Source of the DNA: an uncultured Desulfuromonadales bacterium
Lineage (GTDB): Bacteria; Desulfobacterota; Desulfuromonadia; Desulfuromonadales; Geopsychrobacteraceae
Length of the DNA: 64,000 nt
Reading direction: 5' to 3'
Assembly: GCA_947259685.1 (NCBI GenBank)
Contig: CAMYNC010000001.1
Span: 39,264-103,263 of the forward strand
The position numbers were made by a program, and so were the translations under genes. Position 1 is the stretch's first letter. Each line of letters starts with the position of its first letter. The notes below the pieces were generated by a model. That model searched no databases, was not told the DNA's origin, and saw only the letters and a list, made by a program, of their open reading frames with translations. Positions 1 through 8,040 of the stretch are shown here, piece after piece.

Positions 1-1075
1 CATCCGGGCCGGCGATGCCGGTTACGGAAAGAGCCAGGTCGGTATTGGCAGTGCGCAACAGACCTTCGGCCATCGCTTTGGCGCAGGGCTCACTGACTGC
101 ACCATGCTGGCGGATGATCGGCAAGGGCACCTGCAGCCAGTCGAGCTTAGCCGAATCGGCGTAGGTTACTGCGCCCCGCTCGAGAAAGCTCGATGCCCCC
201 GGTTGGCTGGTCAACAGGCTGGCAATCAGCCCGCCGGTGCAGGATTCGGCCAGTGCCAGAGTCAGTCCGGCGGTCGTTAATAATTGGCCAAGGTTCCCCT
301 CCGGCGTTTCCCCGTCGCGCGCCATCAGGTGGTCACCCAGTTCCTGCAGCAGCAGAGCCTCGGCCTGATCAAGGCGAAACTCGGCTCCCTCATCGCCGGC
401 TTTCAGTTTGACCACCACCAGCGGATACTCCAGAGCGAAGGCGACCTCGATCCCCTCCGGAAATTGCTGGTAAGGGATCAACTGATCGATCTTCGGTTCC
501 GGCAGACCAAAAAATTTATAGCTGCGTTGTTGTCGTGGACCACTGCCGGGATGCCGACTCTGTAACAGGGGCAGCACGGTCTGTTCGAACATCGTTTTCA
601 TCTCATTCGGCACTCCGGGCAGAAAAAACAGCTCGCAGTCCCGTTCTTTGATCCAGAAGCCGGGGGCGGTGCCAAGCTTGTTCGGTAGCGGAATGGCATG
701 TTGTGGCAGCAACGCTTGGCGTTCGTTGTTCGGTTCCATGGTGCGGTTGCGCTGGGTAAACCAGTCCTTAATCATCTCCAGCGCTTCTTCGTTGATCACC
801 AGCGAGCGGCCGAGGGCGCGGGCTGCGGCCCGGGCGGTCAGATCATCAACCGTTGAGCCGAGGCCACCGGTGACAATAACCGCCTGGGCATGTTGACTGA
901 GGTAGCGCAGCGCCGCTTCGATCTCTTTTTCCTGGTCTGGAACCGACAGTGAACAGCGCAGCCGATATCCCTGGCGACCCAAAATCTCCGCAATTGTGCC
1001 AGTGTTGGTGTCGGCCAGGTCGCCGCTGAGCAGTTCATCGCCGGTGGTTAAAACGGCAATCTCAAAGGGTGGCAT
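1..1075 (-). CDS. cinA: CinA family protein / NMN deamidase (C-terminus cut by window edge)
   Basis: Reading from the ATG at 1075, the protein begins MPPFEIAVLTTGDELLSGD, the start of the MoCF-like (molybdopterin-binding fold) domain of CinA, with VIVTGGLGSTVDD near residue 70. The second domain carries LALAESCTGGLIAS and SVTGIAGP, the signature of the nicotinamide-nucleotide amidohydrolase (PncC) domain that recycles NMN from DNA ligase. About 358 codons are present; the frame is still open at base 1, so only the last part of the PncC domain is missing. An ATG at 1080 is out of frame. It is last in the run larB-larC-pgpA-cinA, 24 bases after pgpA. Family assignment is firm; whether this copy is active as a deamidase is inferred. 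Confidence 0.93.
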   Translation of the reverse strand, partial: MPPFEIAVLTTGDELLSGDLADTNTGTIAEILGRQGYRLRCSLSVPDQEKEIEAALRYLSQHAQAVIVTGGLGSTVDDLTARAAARALGRSLVINEEALEMIKDWFTQRNRTMEPNNERQALLPQHAIPLPNKLGTAPGFWIKERDCELFFLPGVPNEMKTMFEQTVLPLLQSRHPGSGPRQQRSYKFFGLPEPKIDQLIPYQQFPEGIEVAFALEYPLVVVKLKAGDEGAEFRLDQAEALLLQELGDHLMARDGETPEGNLGQLLTTAGLTLALAESCTGGLIASLLTSQPGASSFLERGAVTYADSAKLDWLQVPLPIIRQHGAVSEPCAKAMAEGLLRTANTDLALSVTGIAGPD

Positions 1076-1099
1076 AACATCTCCAATAAATAAAAAAAA

Positions 1100-1579
1100 T
1101 CAGGCAAATAGTGCTAGGCAGACCCGCAGGACCAGGGCGGCGTAGATACCCGCCACCACATCATCCAGGGTGACGCCGACGCCGTTTTTCATCTCCCGAT
1201 CAAACCAGTTGGCCGGCGGCGGTTTGAGGATATCGAAGACCCTGAACCAGATAAAACCGAGAATCGCTGCTCCCCAGGAAAAGGGCAAAAAAGCCACCGT
1301 GACCAGGTAGCCGATCAGTTCGTCAATCACGATCCGGCCATCATCCGCTTCGCCATAGAGTTTGCCGGCGTGTTCGCAGGTCCAGAAGCTTAAAAACAGG
1401 ATCGCCAACAGCGTGAGCAGCTGTAACGGCCAGCCGAAGCAGGAGAGATAGTAGTAGCAGGGGATTCCGGCCAGGCTGCCGAAGGTTCCGGGAGCGACCG
1501 GCGCATAGCCGAGACCGCCGTTACTGGAGAGCAGCAGAATCAGCTTGCGGAGTGCCCCGCGAGGTTCTGAATCAGTCAT
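1100..1579 (-). CDS. pgpA: Phosphatidylglycerophosphatase A
   Basis: The 159-residue protein dephosphorylates phosphatidylglycerol phosphate at the inner membrane, the last step of phosphatidylglycerol synthesis. Family signatures are visible: GYAPVAPGTFGSLAG near residue 25, DDGRIVIDELIGYLVT near residue 80, FRVFDILKPPPANWFD and the acidic GVTLDDVVAGIYA near the C-terminus, with three or four hydrophobic segments between them. Length is normal for the family. The start ATG overlaps the larC stop codon by four bases (ATGA), so the two genes are translationally coupled, and cinA follows after 24 bases. pgpA next to cinA is a common pairing. Confidence 0.95.
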   Translation of the reverse strand: MTDSEPRGALRKLILLLSSNGGLGYAPVAPGTFGSLAGIPCYYYLSCFGWPLQLLTLLAILFLSFWTCEHAGKLYGEADDGRIVIDELIGYLVTVAFLPFSWGAAILGFIWFRVFDILKPPPANWFDREMKNGVGVTLDDVVAGIYAALVLRVCLALFA

Positions 1580-2778
1580 GATAGGTTTTCCTTGTGGTTC
1601 TCGGGGTCAAGCTGCTCACGGGCTGCCGCTTCGACCACTCGATAGATTTTTTCCAACGCCTGGCCGCTGGTTCTGGCCAGCCGTCGGCAATCTTCGTATT
1701 CCGGCGCCAGACGTAAAAACAGTCCGCCATCATAGAGCAGTTTGACCTGTGCTTCACCATATTTGGTGCTGACGCTGGCCATCCGCCGTGCCAATTTGTA
1801 GCGCTCGCAGGAACTGCTGCGCACGCCTATAGCACTGCTCTGATGAAGGATCAAACGAGCCAGATCCGCAGCCTGCTGGGGTTTGCAGACCAGGGTCAGT
1901 TTCACTCCGGGACGATTCTTTTTCATCTGCAATGCAGAGTAGCCGGCGTCCAGCACACCGGCCGCAAACAGTTGCTCAAGCAAAAAACCGAGCTGTTCGG
2001 GACTGCTATCGTCGATATGGGTTTCCAACAGCTGGACCTGGTCTTTGGCAGGCTGCTCGTTGCTGGCCAGGTTTCCGAGGATACCACGCAGCAGGTTGGG
2101 GCGATCCTCCAATTGCCAACCGCCGACTCCATAACCGGTCCTTTCGATTTGCAAGTTCGGTATTGGGCCGAATTCAGCAGTTTCAGAAACGATGGTGGCG
2201 CCGGTTGGGGTGACGAGTTCTTTGTCGCAACCACTGTCGATCACCGGTTTCCCAGTCAGTATCTCCAGGGTCGCAGGGGCCGGCAAAGGTAGCGCACCAT
2301 GGGCGCAACGGCTCATCCCGCGGGAGAGTGGCAGCGGAGCACAGATGATTTTCTGCACCTCCAGCAGTTGCAGACCGATGGCGGCACCGGTCAGGTCGAC
2401 GATGGCGTCGATGGCGCCGACCTCGTGGAAGTGCACCTGATCGATTTCGATGCCGTGGACCTTGGCTTCAGCTTCGCCTAAGCGGCGGAAGAAACGGCGG
2501 GCCAGATCTTTGGCCGGAGTGGTCAGATCGCTAGCGGTGAGCAGTTTGTCGATGCTGCTCCAGCTGCGGTGCTGGTCGGTCTCGCTGCAATTGACTTGAA
2601 TCCGGCAACCTGCGATGCCGTGCCGCTGTTCGCGGCTGACTTTAAGTTCGAACCCTGCGACCGGCAGTTTGCGCAGTTCGGCCTCTAGTTGCTGCTGTTC
2701 GACGCCGAGGTCGAGAAGCAGGCCTAAGAACATGTCGCCGGAAATGCCGGAGAAGGTGTCGAGGTAGAGGGTTCGCAT
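1576..2778 (-). CDS. larC: Nickel pincer cofactor biosynthesis protein LarC
   Basis: LarC inserts nickel into the pyridinium-bis-thiocarboxylate precursor of the nickel-pincer cofactor used by lactate racemase and related enzymes. From the ATG at 2778 the 400-residue product begins MRTLYLDTFSGISGDMFLG, the typical LarC (DUF111) start, and contains VHFHEVGAIDAIVDLTGAAIG near residue 120, then LVTPTGATIV and LLETHIDDSSPEQLG. A longer open frame runs upstream to 3078, but that extension is translated intergenic repeat and was rejected. In some bacteria larC is split and needs ribosomal frameshifting; here it is one continuous frame. larB lies upstream, but a 268-base repeat region separates them. 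larE and larA are not in the window. Confidence 0.95.
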   Translation of the reverse strand: MRTLYLDTFSGISGDMFLGLLLDLGVEQQQLEAELRKLPVAGFELKVSREQRHGIAGCRIQVNCSETDQHRSWSSIDKLLTASDLTTPAKDLARRFFRRLGEAEAKVHGIEIDQVHFHEVGAIDAIVDLTGAAIGLQLLEVQKIICAPLPLSRGMSRCAHGALPLPAPATLEILTGKPVIDSGCDKELVTPTGATIVSETAEFGPIPNLQIERTGYGVGGWQLEDRPNLLRGILGNLASNEQPAKDQVQLLETHIDDSSPEQLGFLLEQLFAAGVLDAGYSALQMKKNRPGVKLTLVCKPQQAADLARLILHQSSAIGVRSSSCERYKLARRMASVSTKYGEAQVKLLYDGGLFLRLAPEYEDCRRLARTSGQALEKIYRVVEAAAREQLDPENHKENLS

Positions 2779-3046
2779 GCTGTCCCTGTAGGGGCGACCA
2801 AAGGGTCGCCTTTCTCTAAAAAAAGTCAAAGTCGCGGGGTGGCGGCCCCGCACGCCGCCTTCATTTCTTTGCTCGTCCAAAGAAACGAAGCAAAGAAAGA
2901 CGCCTGACCTCCTTGCCCGCCTTTGGCGGGTTCCCTTCACTCCAGTGATGTAAGGCGCGCTCGCAAAACTCGCCTGCGGCTCAGACATTCCTCGCTTAAT
3001 CGCCTTACATCTCTTCCGTTTCGGCGGCGTCACACGCGGAGGGAAA
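2779..3046 (-). repeat. Mosaic hairpin repeat cluster between larB and larC
   Basis: This gap holds at least five inverted repeats in a row: GGCGACC/GGTCGCC (2793-2810), a GC-rich arm pair (about 2834-2850), TTTCTTTGCT/AGCAAAGAAA (2864-2898), CCCGCC/GGCGGG (2916-2930) and GATGTAAGGCG/CGCCTTACATC (2947-3011). Translated on the minus strand it gives a LDEQRNEGGVRGRHP-type string, which I recognise as a frequently mis-annotated translation of dispersed proteobacterial intergenic repeats. It is probably a composite REP/BIME-like element. It could fold in the larB-larC transcript and alter the ratio of the two proteins. No other copy is in this window. Confidence 0.7.
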
Positions 3047-3799
3047 TCACACTTCCCGATTAATCCGATTCGCCGCAAAGGCGGCGCCGAAGCCGTTGTC
3101 GATGTTGACCACGGTTACGCCGCTGGCGCAGGAGTTGAGCATTCCGAGCAGGGCGGCGATGCCGCCGAAGGCGGCGCCGTAGCCGACCGAGGTGGGCACG
3201 GCGATCACCGGGGCGGAGACCAGGCCGCCGACCACTGAGGGCAGGGCGCCTTCCATGCCGGCGACGACGATAATGACCGCGGCCTGCTGGAGCTTATCAT
3301 TGTTTGCCAACAACCGATGGATGCCGGCGACACCAACGTCGGTTAACTCTTCGACCTGATTGCCGAGCATCCGCAAGGTGATGCTGGCTTCGCGGGCCAC
3401 CGGGATATCCGAGGTCCCGGCGCAGACCACCAATACTTTCCCGCGGCCGGTCATTTCGATCTTCTGCTGCACCAGGCAGAGGGTGCGGGCATCGACATCG
3501 TAATCCGCTTCTGGAAACTGGTTACAGAGTGCGGTGGCTTTTTCATTGCTTAGCCGGGTGACCAGGATGTTGCCGCCCGCCTTGGCCATGGCGGTGAGGA
3601 TAATTTTCAGCTGTTCCAGGCTTTTACTCTCCCCGAGGATTACTTCCGGAACTCCCTGGCGCAGTTCCCGGTGATGATCGATCTGCGCCACTCCCAGATC
3701 TTCAAAGGGCAGCTGTTTGAGCCGCTCAACACCATCGGCAACGCTGATCTGGCCATCGGCCAGTGATTGTAACAGTCTGGTCAGTTCTTTGCTGTTCAC
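3047..3799 (-). CDS. larB: Nickel pincer cofactor biosynthesis protein LarB
   Basis: LarB carboxylates and hydrolyses nicotinic acid adenine dinucleotide to pyridinium-3,5-biscarboxylate mononucleotide, the first step towards the nickel-pincer cofactor. The 250-residue protein has an N-terminal region with FEDLGVAQIDHHRELRQG and a C-terminal PurE-like domain with LVVCAGTSDIPVAREA, VGVAGIHRLL and VVAGMEGALPSVVGGLV. Its start lies 9 bases after the upstream HD-domain gene, so the two are probably one transcript, with AGGAGG just upstream of the ATG. larC follows across a repeat-filled gap. The family assignment is secure; the substrate steps are known from lactobacilli and carried over. Confidence 0.94.
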   Translation of the reverse strand: MNSKELTRLLQSLADGQISVADGVERLKQLPFEDLGVAQIDHHRELRQGVPEVILGESKSLEQLKIILTAMAKAGGNILVTRLSNEKATALCNQFPEADYDVDARTLCLVQQKIEMTGRGKVLVVCAGTSDIPVAREASITLRMLGNQVEELTDVGVAGIHRLLANNDKLQQAAVIIVVAGMEGALPSVVGGLVSAPVIAVPTSVGYGAAFGGIAALLGMLNSCASGVTVVNIDNGFGAAFAANRINREV

Positions 3800-3808
3800 A
3801 GGAGGTCC

Positions 3809-4375
3809 TTAAAGCCCCAGCTCTGGGGCAATCTCTTGCATCGCCTGCAGACAGAGGTCGCAGAATTCTGGAATCGGAATACCTATTTGTTCGCATTCGG
3901 CGATGATTTCGCGGTTGGCTCCAGCGGCGAACAGTTTCTCTTTATAGCGTTTACGGACCGACTTCGGTTTAACGCTGGCCAACTTCTTATCGGGATAGAC
4001 CAGTGCGGTGGCGATGATTAGTCCGGTGATGGTTTCGCCAGCAGCCAGAGCATGATGCAAACGTGTCTTCCTGGTGCGGTCATGGGCTGCGGCGTTGTGC
4101 ATGCAGATCGCCTCGATGATCTGTTCGGTTACCCCTTCCTCGCGGAGAATCCGCGCCGTTTCGTGGGTGTGGCGGGGCAGATTGTTCAGGGTTAATTCGG
4201 CATCCAAGTCGTGCAGCAGGCCGGCCAGCCCCCAGAGGTCTTCCTCCTCACCAAAATGTCGGGCGAGTTGGCGCATCACCGCCTCGCTGGCCAGGCAGTG
4301 TTTAATCAGGTTCGGGTTGCTGAGGTGTTGGTCGAGCAGTTCGAGAGATCGTTCACGGTTTATTCCGTACGACAT
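3809..4375 (-). CDS. HD-domain (HDIG-type) hydrolase
   Basis: The 188-residue protein starts at the ATG at 4375, preceded by a good AGGAGG ribosome binding site; an open frame extending to 4531 was discarded. It has HFGEEEDLWGLAGLLHDLDAEL near residue 50, the first His and His-Asp pair of an HD metal phosphohydrolase. TARILREEGVTEQIIEAICMHNAAAHDR follows, then a C-terminal region rich in basic residues with two late cysteines. Such proteins hydrolyse nucleotides or related phosphates, but the substrate cannot be read from the sequence. It sits 9 bases before larB, which suggests co-expression; a role in the nickel cofactor pathway would be speculation. Confidence 0.85.
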   Translation of the reverse strand: MSYGINRERSLELLDQHLSNPNLIKHCLASEAVMRQLARHFGEEEDLWGLAGLLHDLDAELTLNNLPRHTHETARILREEGVTEQIIEAICMHNAAAHDRTRKTRLHHALAAGETITGLIIATALVYPDKKLASVKPKSVRKRYKEKLFAAGANREIIAECEQIGIPIPEFCDLCLQAMQEIAPELGL

Positions 4376-4506
4376 GCCGATTGTCCTCCTGAAATAAAGC
4401 GAACCCAAAGCATACCAAAAAAGCCGGGACTGCCAAAGCGGCTTTCGGGTAGTGGTTCGGCTTTGGCGATGAAAAAGGTGCCGCAGAAGGGAATGAGGCG
4501 GGGTGC

Positions 4507-5931
4507 TTATGAATACATCAATTTTCCCCAAGGGATGTTGTCGATTATTAGTGGTAATTGAGAAGCGCGTAGCCCGACCGCGGCTAAACTGGTTTCCAGG
4601 TCCCCGGTATTGATTCTTTCAATTTCAATCCCGGTTAAATAATGACTCGCCAGGAGGTCTGCAAGATAAATGACATGAACTGGCATGCGTTGATCTCTTG
4701 GTGCCGCTTCTGGAGTGTGATGGAAGCGGATTGCTGTGGGCAGGGGTTCTGGCAGGTTCCACAGATGCGCCAACTGCTCACCGGCCTGCGTATGGTTGAT
4801 ATCGAACAGCCGACTTTCAAGCTCACAAAAATCGCTCGCCTGTCGCTCCAGGTGCAGATAGAAAAAGGGCAATGACTCGGCAACAAAGCCATCCAGCACA
4901 ATTTTGCCGATATCATGAAGCAGTCCTGCAGTGTAGGCCAAGCCCTGATCTATCCCGCCGGTAAAAATTGCAATTTCTTTAGCCACATGGGCGGTCGCCA
5001 GGGCATGTTTGTACAAGCCGTTTTGCAGTAGTGCGTAGCCCTTGTCCTGATCGGTGTAAATGATATTAACCGCAGCTGAAATGATGATTTCGAAGAGATT
5101 TTTTTCTCCCAGCAGAACCATAGCCCGGTCGATCGAGGCAATATTTTTGGAAAAACCGAAAGCCGGTGAGTTGCAATAGAGCAATACCCTGGAGGTCATT
5201 ACCTGATCGCGTTTAATCTCTTCAGCCAGGTTCTCAAATCTGGAACTTGTCTCCTGGGCTAATAATTGCGTGATTTTCACGGCCACTTGCGGAATCGGTT
5301 TAACGCTGGAAATCGTTTTTTTGAGTATTGCTGCAGAAGGTTTGGCAGGCGGAGCAATGTCCGACCCCTGATACTTGTTGCTGAATAATTCGATCGTGAC
5401 CTTCCAGTTGGCCGTATCGAGCAGCATTGAACAGGGGTTTAACCCGCCAACAGCAGTTTTCTCGAGGGGAATCTGTTGCTGAGCTAAGAGGTCCAGAACC
5501 AGATCGGTGGTCATTTGCCCAGGACCTAGGTCTTGAGTCATGTCGTGCGGTTGTGGCATCAGGGTGCCACCGGCAACCGAAGCCTTGAGCCGCTGCTTCA
5601 ATGCCCCTGAATTGACCAACTCAGCGATCAATAAGTCCAAGCCTGAGCGGGCATAATGTTCTGGATGGCGTGCCGAGCTACGTCCAATCGGTTCGCTCAA
5701 CAGAAAATGGATCATCCCCCCGACCCCAGCAATCTCATCGTAAACCGCGAGGCCAACCCCGGAGCCTAAAAAGCTACAAAGGAAACCCGAGGAATTGGTT
5801 TTGACGACGAAGTTTCCAGGGCTAACCAGTTCGCAGGTGCTTTGCCGGTAGGCCGCAGGGGTATGGTGGAGTTCTAGGAGTCGCTCTAAATCATCATTTT
5901 TGACAAAAGTTGAAGTGCCGGTTTCTTCCAT
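4507..5931 (-). CDS. CheD-like / HDOD domain fusion protein
   Basis: This 474-residue protein joins two signalling domains. Residues about 35-175 match CheD, the chemoreceptor glutamine deamidase: LGSGVGLAVYDEIAGVGGMIHFLL, then VAGGTLM and TAVGGLNPCSMLLDTANWKV. In CheD the motif is LGSCV; here the nucleophilic Cys is Gly58, and the Thr six residues before it is Cys52, while the catalytic His survives as His75. The deamidase site is therefore probably dead and the fold used for binding. Residues about 200-410 are an HDOD domain (PIPQVAVKITQLL, SRVLLYCNSPAFG, GLLHDIGKIVLDGF), a non-catalytic HD relative found in signalling and chemotaxis proteins. No other chemotaxis gene is in the window. A 131-base gap separates it from the next gene. 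Confidence 0.85.
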   Translation of the reverse strand: MEETGTSTFVKNDDLERLLELHHTPAAYRQSTCELVSPGNFVVKTNSSGFLCSFLGSGVGLAVYDEIAGVGGMIHFLLSEPIGRSSARHPEHYARSGLDLLIAELVNSGALKQRLKASVAGGTLMPQPHDMTQDLGPGQMTTDLVLDLLAQQQIPLEKTAVGGLNPCSMLLDTANWKVTIELFSNKYQGSDIAPPAKPSAAILKKTISSVKPIPQVAVKITQLLAQETSSRFENLAEEIKRDQVMTSRVLLYCNSPAFGFSKNIASIDRAMVLLGEKNLFEIIISAAVNIIYTDQDKGYALLQNGLYKHALATAHVAKEIAIFTGGIDQGLAYTAGLLHDIGKIVLDGFVAESLPFFYLHLERQASDFCELESRLFDINHTQAGEQLAHLWNLPEPLPTAIRFHHTPEAAPRDQRMPVHVIYLADLLASHYLTGIEIERINTGDLETSLAAVGLRASQLPLIIDNIPWGKLMYS

Positions 5932-6339
5932 TTAGCCCCCCGATGACTATTTGGGCTAAAGAGGGGTGTTGTTTGGCTGCTAAAGCTGTTGAGTGATGCC
6001 CCCTCTCAGGCCTCCTTTTGAAACTACGAAAATATAATTGCATTTGGTTCAGACACCCGCATTGGCGGGAGCTTATCCCTGAATCGATGGAAATCTAAGC
6101 AAGTATTAACTATAGTGGATTTTCATTGTTTTGCCATGGAAAAGCAAAAATAAAAATATTTTACTAATCTGTCGCGGTTTTGGTTGACGGGTCATTTATG
6201 GATTTGCTGTTCCTTAAACCTAGTTCGAACAATTGTATATATTAGAAATAGAATAGGGTTAATTCATTTCTTGCCGTTGACCGCAGGAAACGAACGAGGT
6301 AGCTTCGCAGGCAGATTTGAATCAAGATCTGGAGGCTGT
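5932..6339. other. Divergent intergenic region between CheD-HDOD gene and darP
   Basis: This is 408 bases of AT-richer sequence holding the promoters of both outward-facing genes. TTGACG at 6184-6189 is a possible -35 for darP, but no convincing -10 follows at the right distance. A GGAGG at 6331-6335 sets the darP start. I see no RNA gene, repeat or conserved riboswitch here. Confidence 0.5.
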
Positions 6340-6861
6340 ATGGAAGAGATGCCGCAAGAAGAAAATGCACCATTGAGTAAAACCCGCCGCAAGCAGTTGG
6401 CCAAGGAGATTGAGCAACTGGCTGAGCAGCTGGTGGACATGCCGGAAAATCAATTTTCCCAATTGCCCCTGAGCGGAATTCTGCTTGAAGAAGCACAGCT
6501 GGCTCGGACGACCAAAGGGCGCGGTTCTCAACGCCGACAGCTTAAGCATCTGGCTGCGGAGTTACGCAAACGGGAGGAGGAGCTGTTGGAGATAACGCAG
6601 CGGCTGCAGTCCCTCGATCAAGTGGAACGCACGGAAAAAAGAGCCTTTCACCAGCTGGAAAATTTGCGCGATCGGCTTTGCGATAAAAACAGTTTTGATG
6701 AGGCTTTTGCCGATCTGCTAGCCAGCTATCCGCAGATCGATCGTAAAGGGGTTGCCCGTTTGGCGCGCTCGGTTCATCAGCATAACGACAGGCGCGCTTA
6801 TCGGGAGATATTCAGACGTCTGCGGGATGAACTTGAAAGGCAGGACGACCAAAGCTGTTGA
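6340..6861 (+). CDS. darP: Ribosome biogenesis factor DarP (YjgA/DUF615)
   Basis: The 173-residue protein starts at the ATG at 6340, preceded by GGAGG; a longer open frame from 6184 lacks family similarity. It contains KTRRKQLAKEIEQLAEQLV near the N-terminus, then MPENQFSQLPLSGILLEE, the best-conserved stretch of DUF615. The remainder is charged, helical and coiled-coil-like, with RKGVARLARSVHQHNDRRAYREIFRRL near the end. The E. coli protein YjgA/DarP associates with late 50S precursors and helps build the peptidyl-transferase centre. Length matches the family. It is monocistronic, and a 160-bp inverted-repeat element begins 4 bases after its stop codon. Confidence 0.9.
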   Translation: MEEMPQEENAPLSKTRRKQLAKEIEQLAEQLVDMPENQFSQLPLSGILLEEAQLARTTKGRGSQRRQLKHLAAELRKREEELLEITQRLQSLDQVERTEKRAFHQLENLRDRLCDKNSFDEAFADLLASYPQIDRKGVARLARSVHQHNDRRAYREIFRRLRDELERQDDQSC

Positions 6862-6864
6862 AAA

Positions 6865-7024
6865 CCTGAATCAGTGGATACACGGTGGATTAAAAGCGCA
6901 AGTGCTTGGATTGGATGAGTGCTTCAAAAATCTAAGTTGCACCCAAAGGTTCAGCGGTGATTTTGGAGTGCGCAGGCGATTCAATGGCTTGCGCTCTTCG
7001 CCGGCGGATATTCACTGATTTAGG
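6865..7024 (+). repeat. 160-bp MITE-like element, copy 1
   Basis: This element is bounded by imperfect 12-bp terminal inverted repeats, CCTGAATCAGTG (6865-6876) and CACTGATTTAGG (7013-7024). The interior reads AGTGCTTGGATTG...TGCACCCAAAGGTTCAGCGG...GCGATTCAATGGC...CTCTTCGCC. The same element recurs in the same orientation at 25543-25702 and 31787-31947 at nearly identical length. It contains no coding capacity, so it would be non-autonomous. It starts 4 bases after darP and could also act as its transcription terminator or mRNA-stabilising hairpin. Confidence 0.85.
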
Positions 7025-7203
7025 GGAAATATAATGAAGAAAAAAAGTGGTCTGCGGGTGACTTTTCGCGTATATTCCCACGTTGAGTATAGCTCCTGTT
7101 TTTTGTTCCACCTATTTTTGTCGACTCGGTACAGGACTTATTAGCTGTACTTGATTATCTGCCGGCGACTGGCCGGCGCATAGACACAAGGGAGGAGAGA
7201 GTG

Positions 7204-7953
7204 ATGAAAAAGGTTCTGATTCTGGCACTGATGGCAACTCTGGGGATGACCGGTTTGGCGCTTGCCAGCGGTGGCGGCGGTGTCCACTGGGGGTATTCCG
7301 GCGACACCGGTCCGGCTAATTGGGGGACCCTGGCTCCTGAGTTCAAGATGTGTGGCGAAGGTAAAAAACAGTCGCCGATCAACATCACCGGCGCGGTTAA
7401 GGGCGACCTGCCTGAGCTCAAGCTCAACTATGATGATTCCGATCTGCACCTGGTGAATAACGGCCACACCATCAAGGCTGATTATTCCGCCGGCAGCAAC
7501 ATCAATGTCGGTGGCGACAAGTATGAACTGCTGCAGTTCCATTTCCACAGTATGAGTGAGAATGCCATCGAAGGGGAACTTTTCCCGATGGAAGCCCACC
7601 TGGTGCATGCTAATGCAGCCGGCGAGCTTGCCGTTGTCGGGGTGATGTTTAAAGAGGGCGAGGCCAATCCGCTGATCGAAGAACTCTGGAAATACACCCC
7701 GTCAAAAGCCAACTCCACCATGTCGGTGACCGGTTCGATCAAGGTCTCCGACCTGCTGCCGAAAAGCCCTGCTTACTATGCTTTTACCGGTTCTCTGACC
7801 ACCCCACCCTGCACCGAAGGGGTGCGCTGGATGGTCCTCAAACAGCCAGTGACCGCATCCAAGGAGCAGATTGGAAAGTTCCGCAGCTTCTTCGACGATC
7901 ATGACACCAACCGCCCGGTTCAAGCGCTCAACGGCCGGACCGTTTACAAGTAA
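7204..7953 (+). CDS. Alpha-class carbonic anhydrase, secreted
   Basis: The enzyme interconverts CO2 and bicarbonate, here in the periplasm or outside: residues 1-22 form a signal peptide ending LALASGG. The 249-residue protein shows HWGYSGDTGPANWG, KQSPINI, the zinc-ligand histidines in LQFHFHSMSEN and EAHLVHANA, and FTGSLTTPPCTEGVRW, all standard for the alpha class. I chose the ATG at 7204 because GGAGG at 7191 lies 8 bases before it; the GTG at 7201 is also possible. It is monocistronic and ends at a strong terminator. Secreted alpha enzymes may serve CO2 handling or pH control at the surface. Confidence 0.95.
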   Translation: MKKVLILALMATLGMTGLALASGGGGVHWGYSGDTGPANWGTLAPEFKMCGEGKKQSPINITGAVKGDLPELKLNYDDSDLHLVNNGHTIKADYSAGSNINVGGDKYELLQFHFHSMSENAIEGELFPMEAHLVHANAAGELAVVGVMFKEGEANPLIEELWKYTPSKANSTMSVTGSIKVSDLLPKSPAYYAFTGSLTTPPCTEGVRWMVLKQPVTASKEQIGKFRSFFDDHDTNRPVQALNGRTVYK

Positions 7954-7973
7954 GTCTACATTTTCAAGCAGTG

Positions 7974-8016
7974 AAAAAGCCGCTGTTGCCATATTGGCAG
8001 CAGCGGCTTTTTTTTG
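7974..8016. terminator. Bidirectional intrinsic terminator
   Basis: AAAAAGCCGCTG pairs with CAGCGGCTTTTT around an inner TGCCA/TGGCA stem, followed by nine T residues on the plus strand and five on the minus strand. It can end both the carbonic anhydrase transcript and the convergent flagellar-rod-like gene. Confidence 0.9.
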
Positions 8017-8040
8017 GGGGGGCTTTTGGCAGTAAAACAA

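Noticed and set aside
2779..3078. N-terminal extension of the larC open frame (100 extra codons)
   Set aside because: It translates the hairpin repeats and lacks any LarC similarity; the real N-terminus MRTLYLDTFSG is at 2778.
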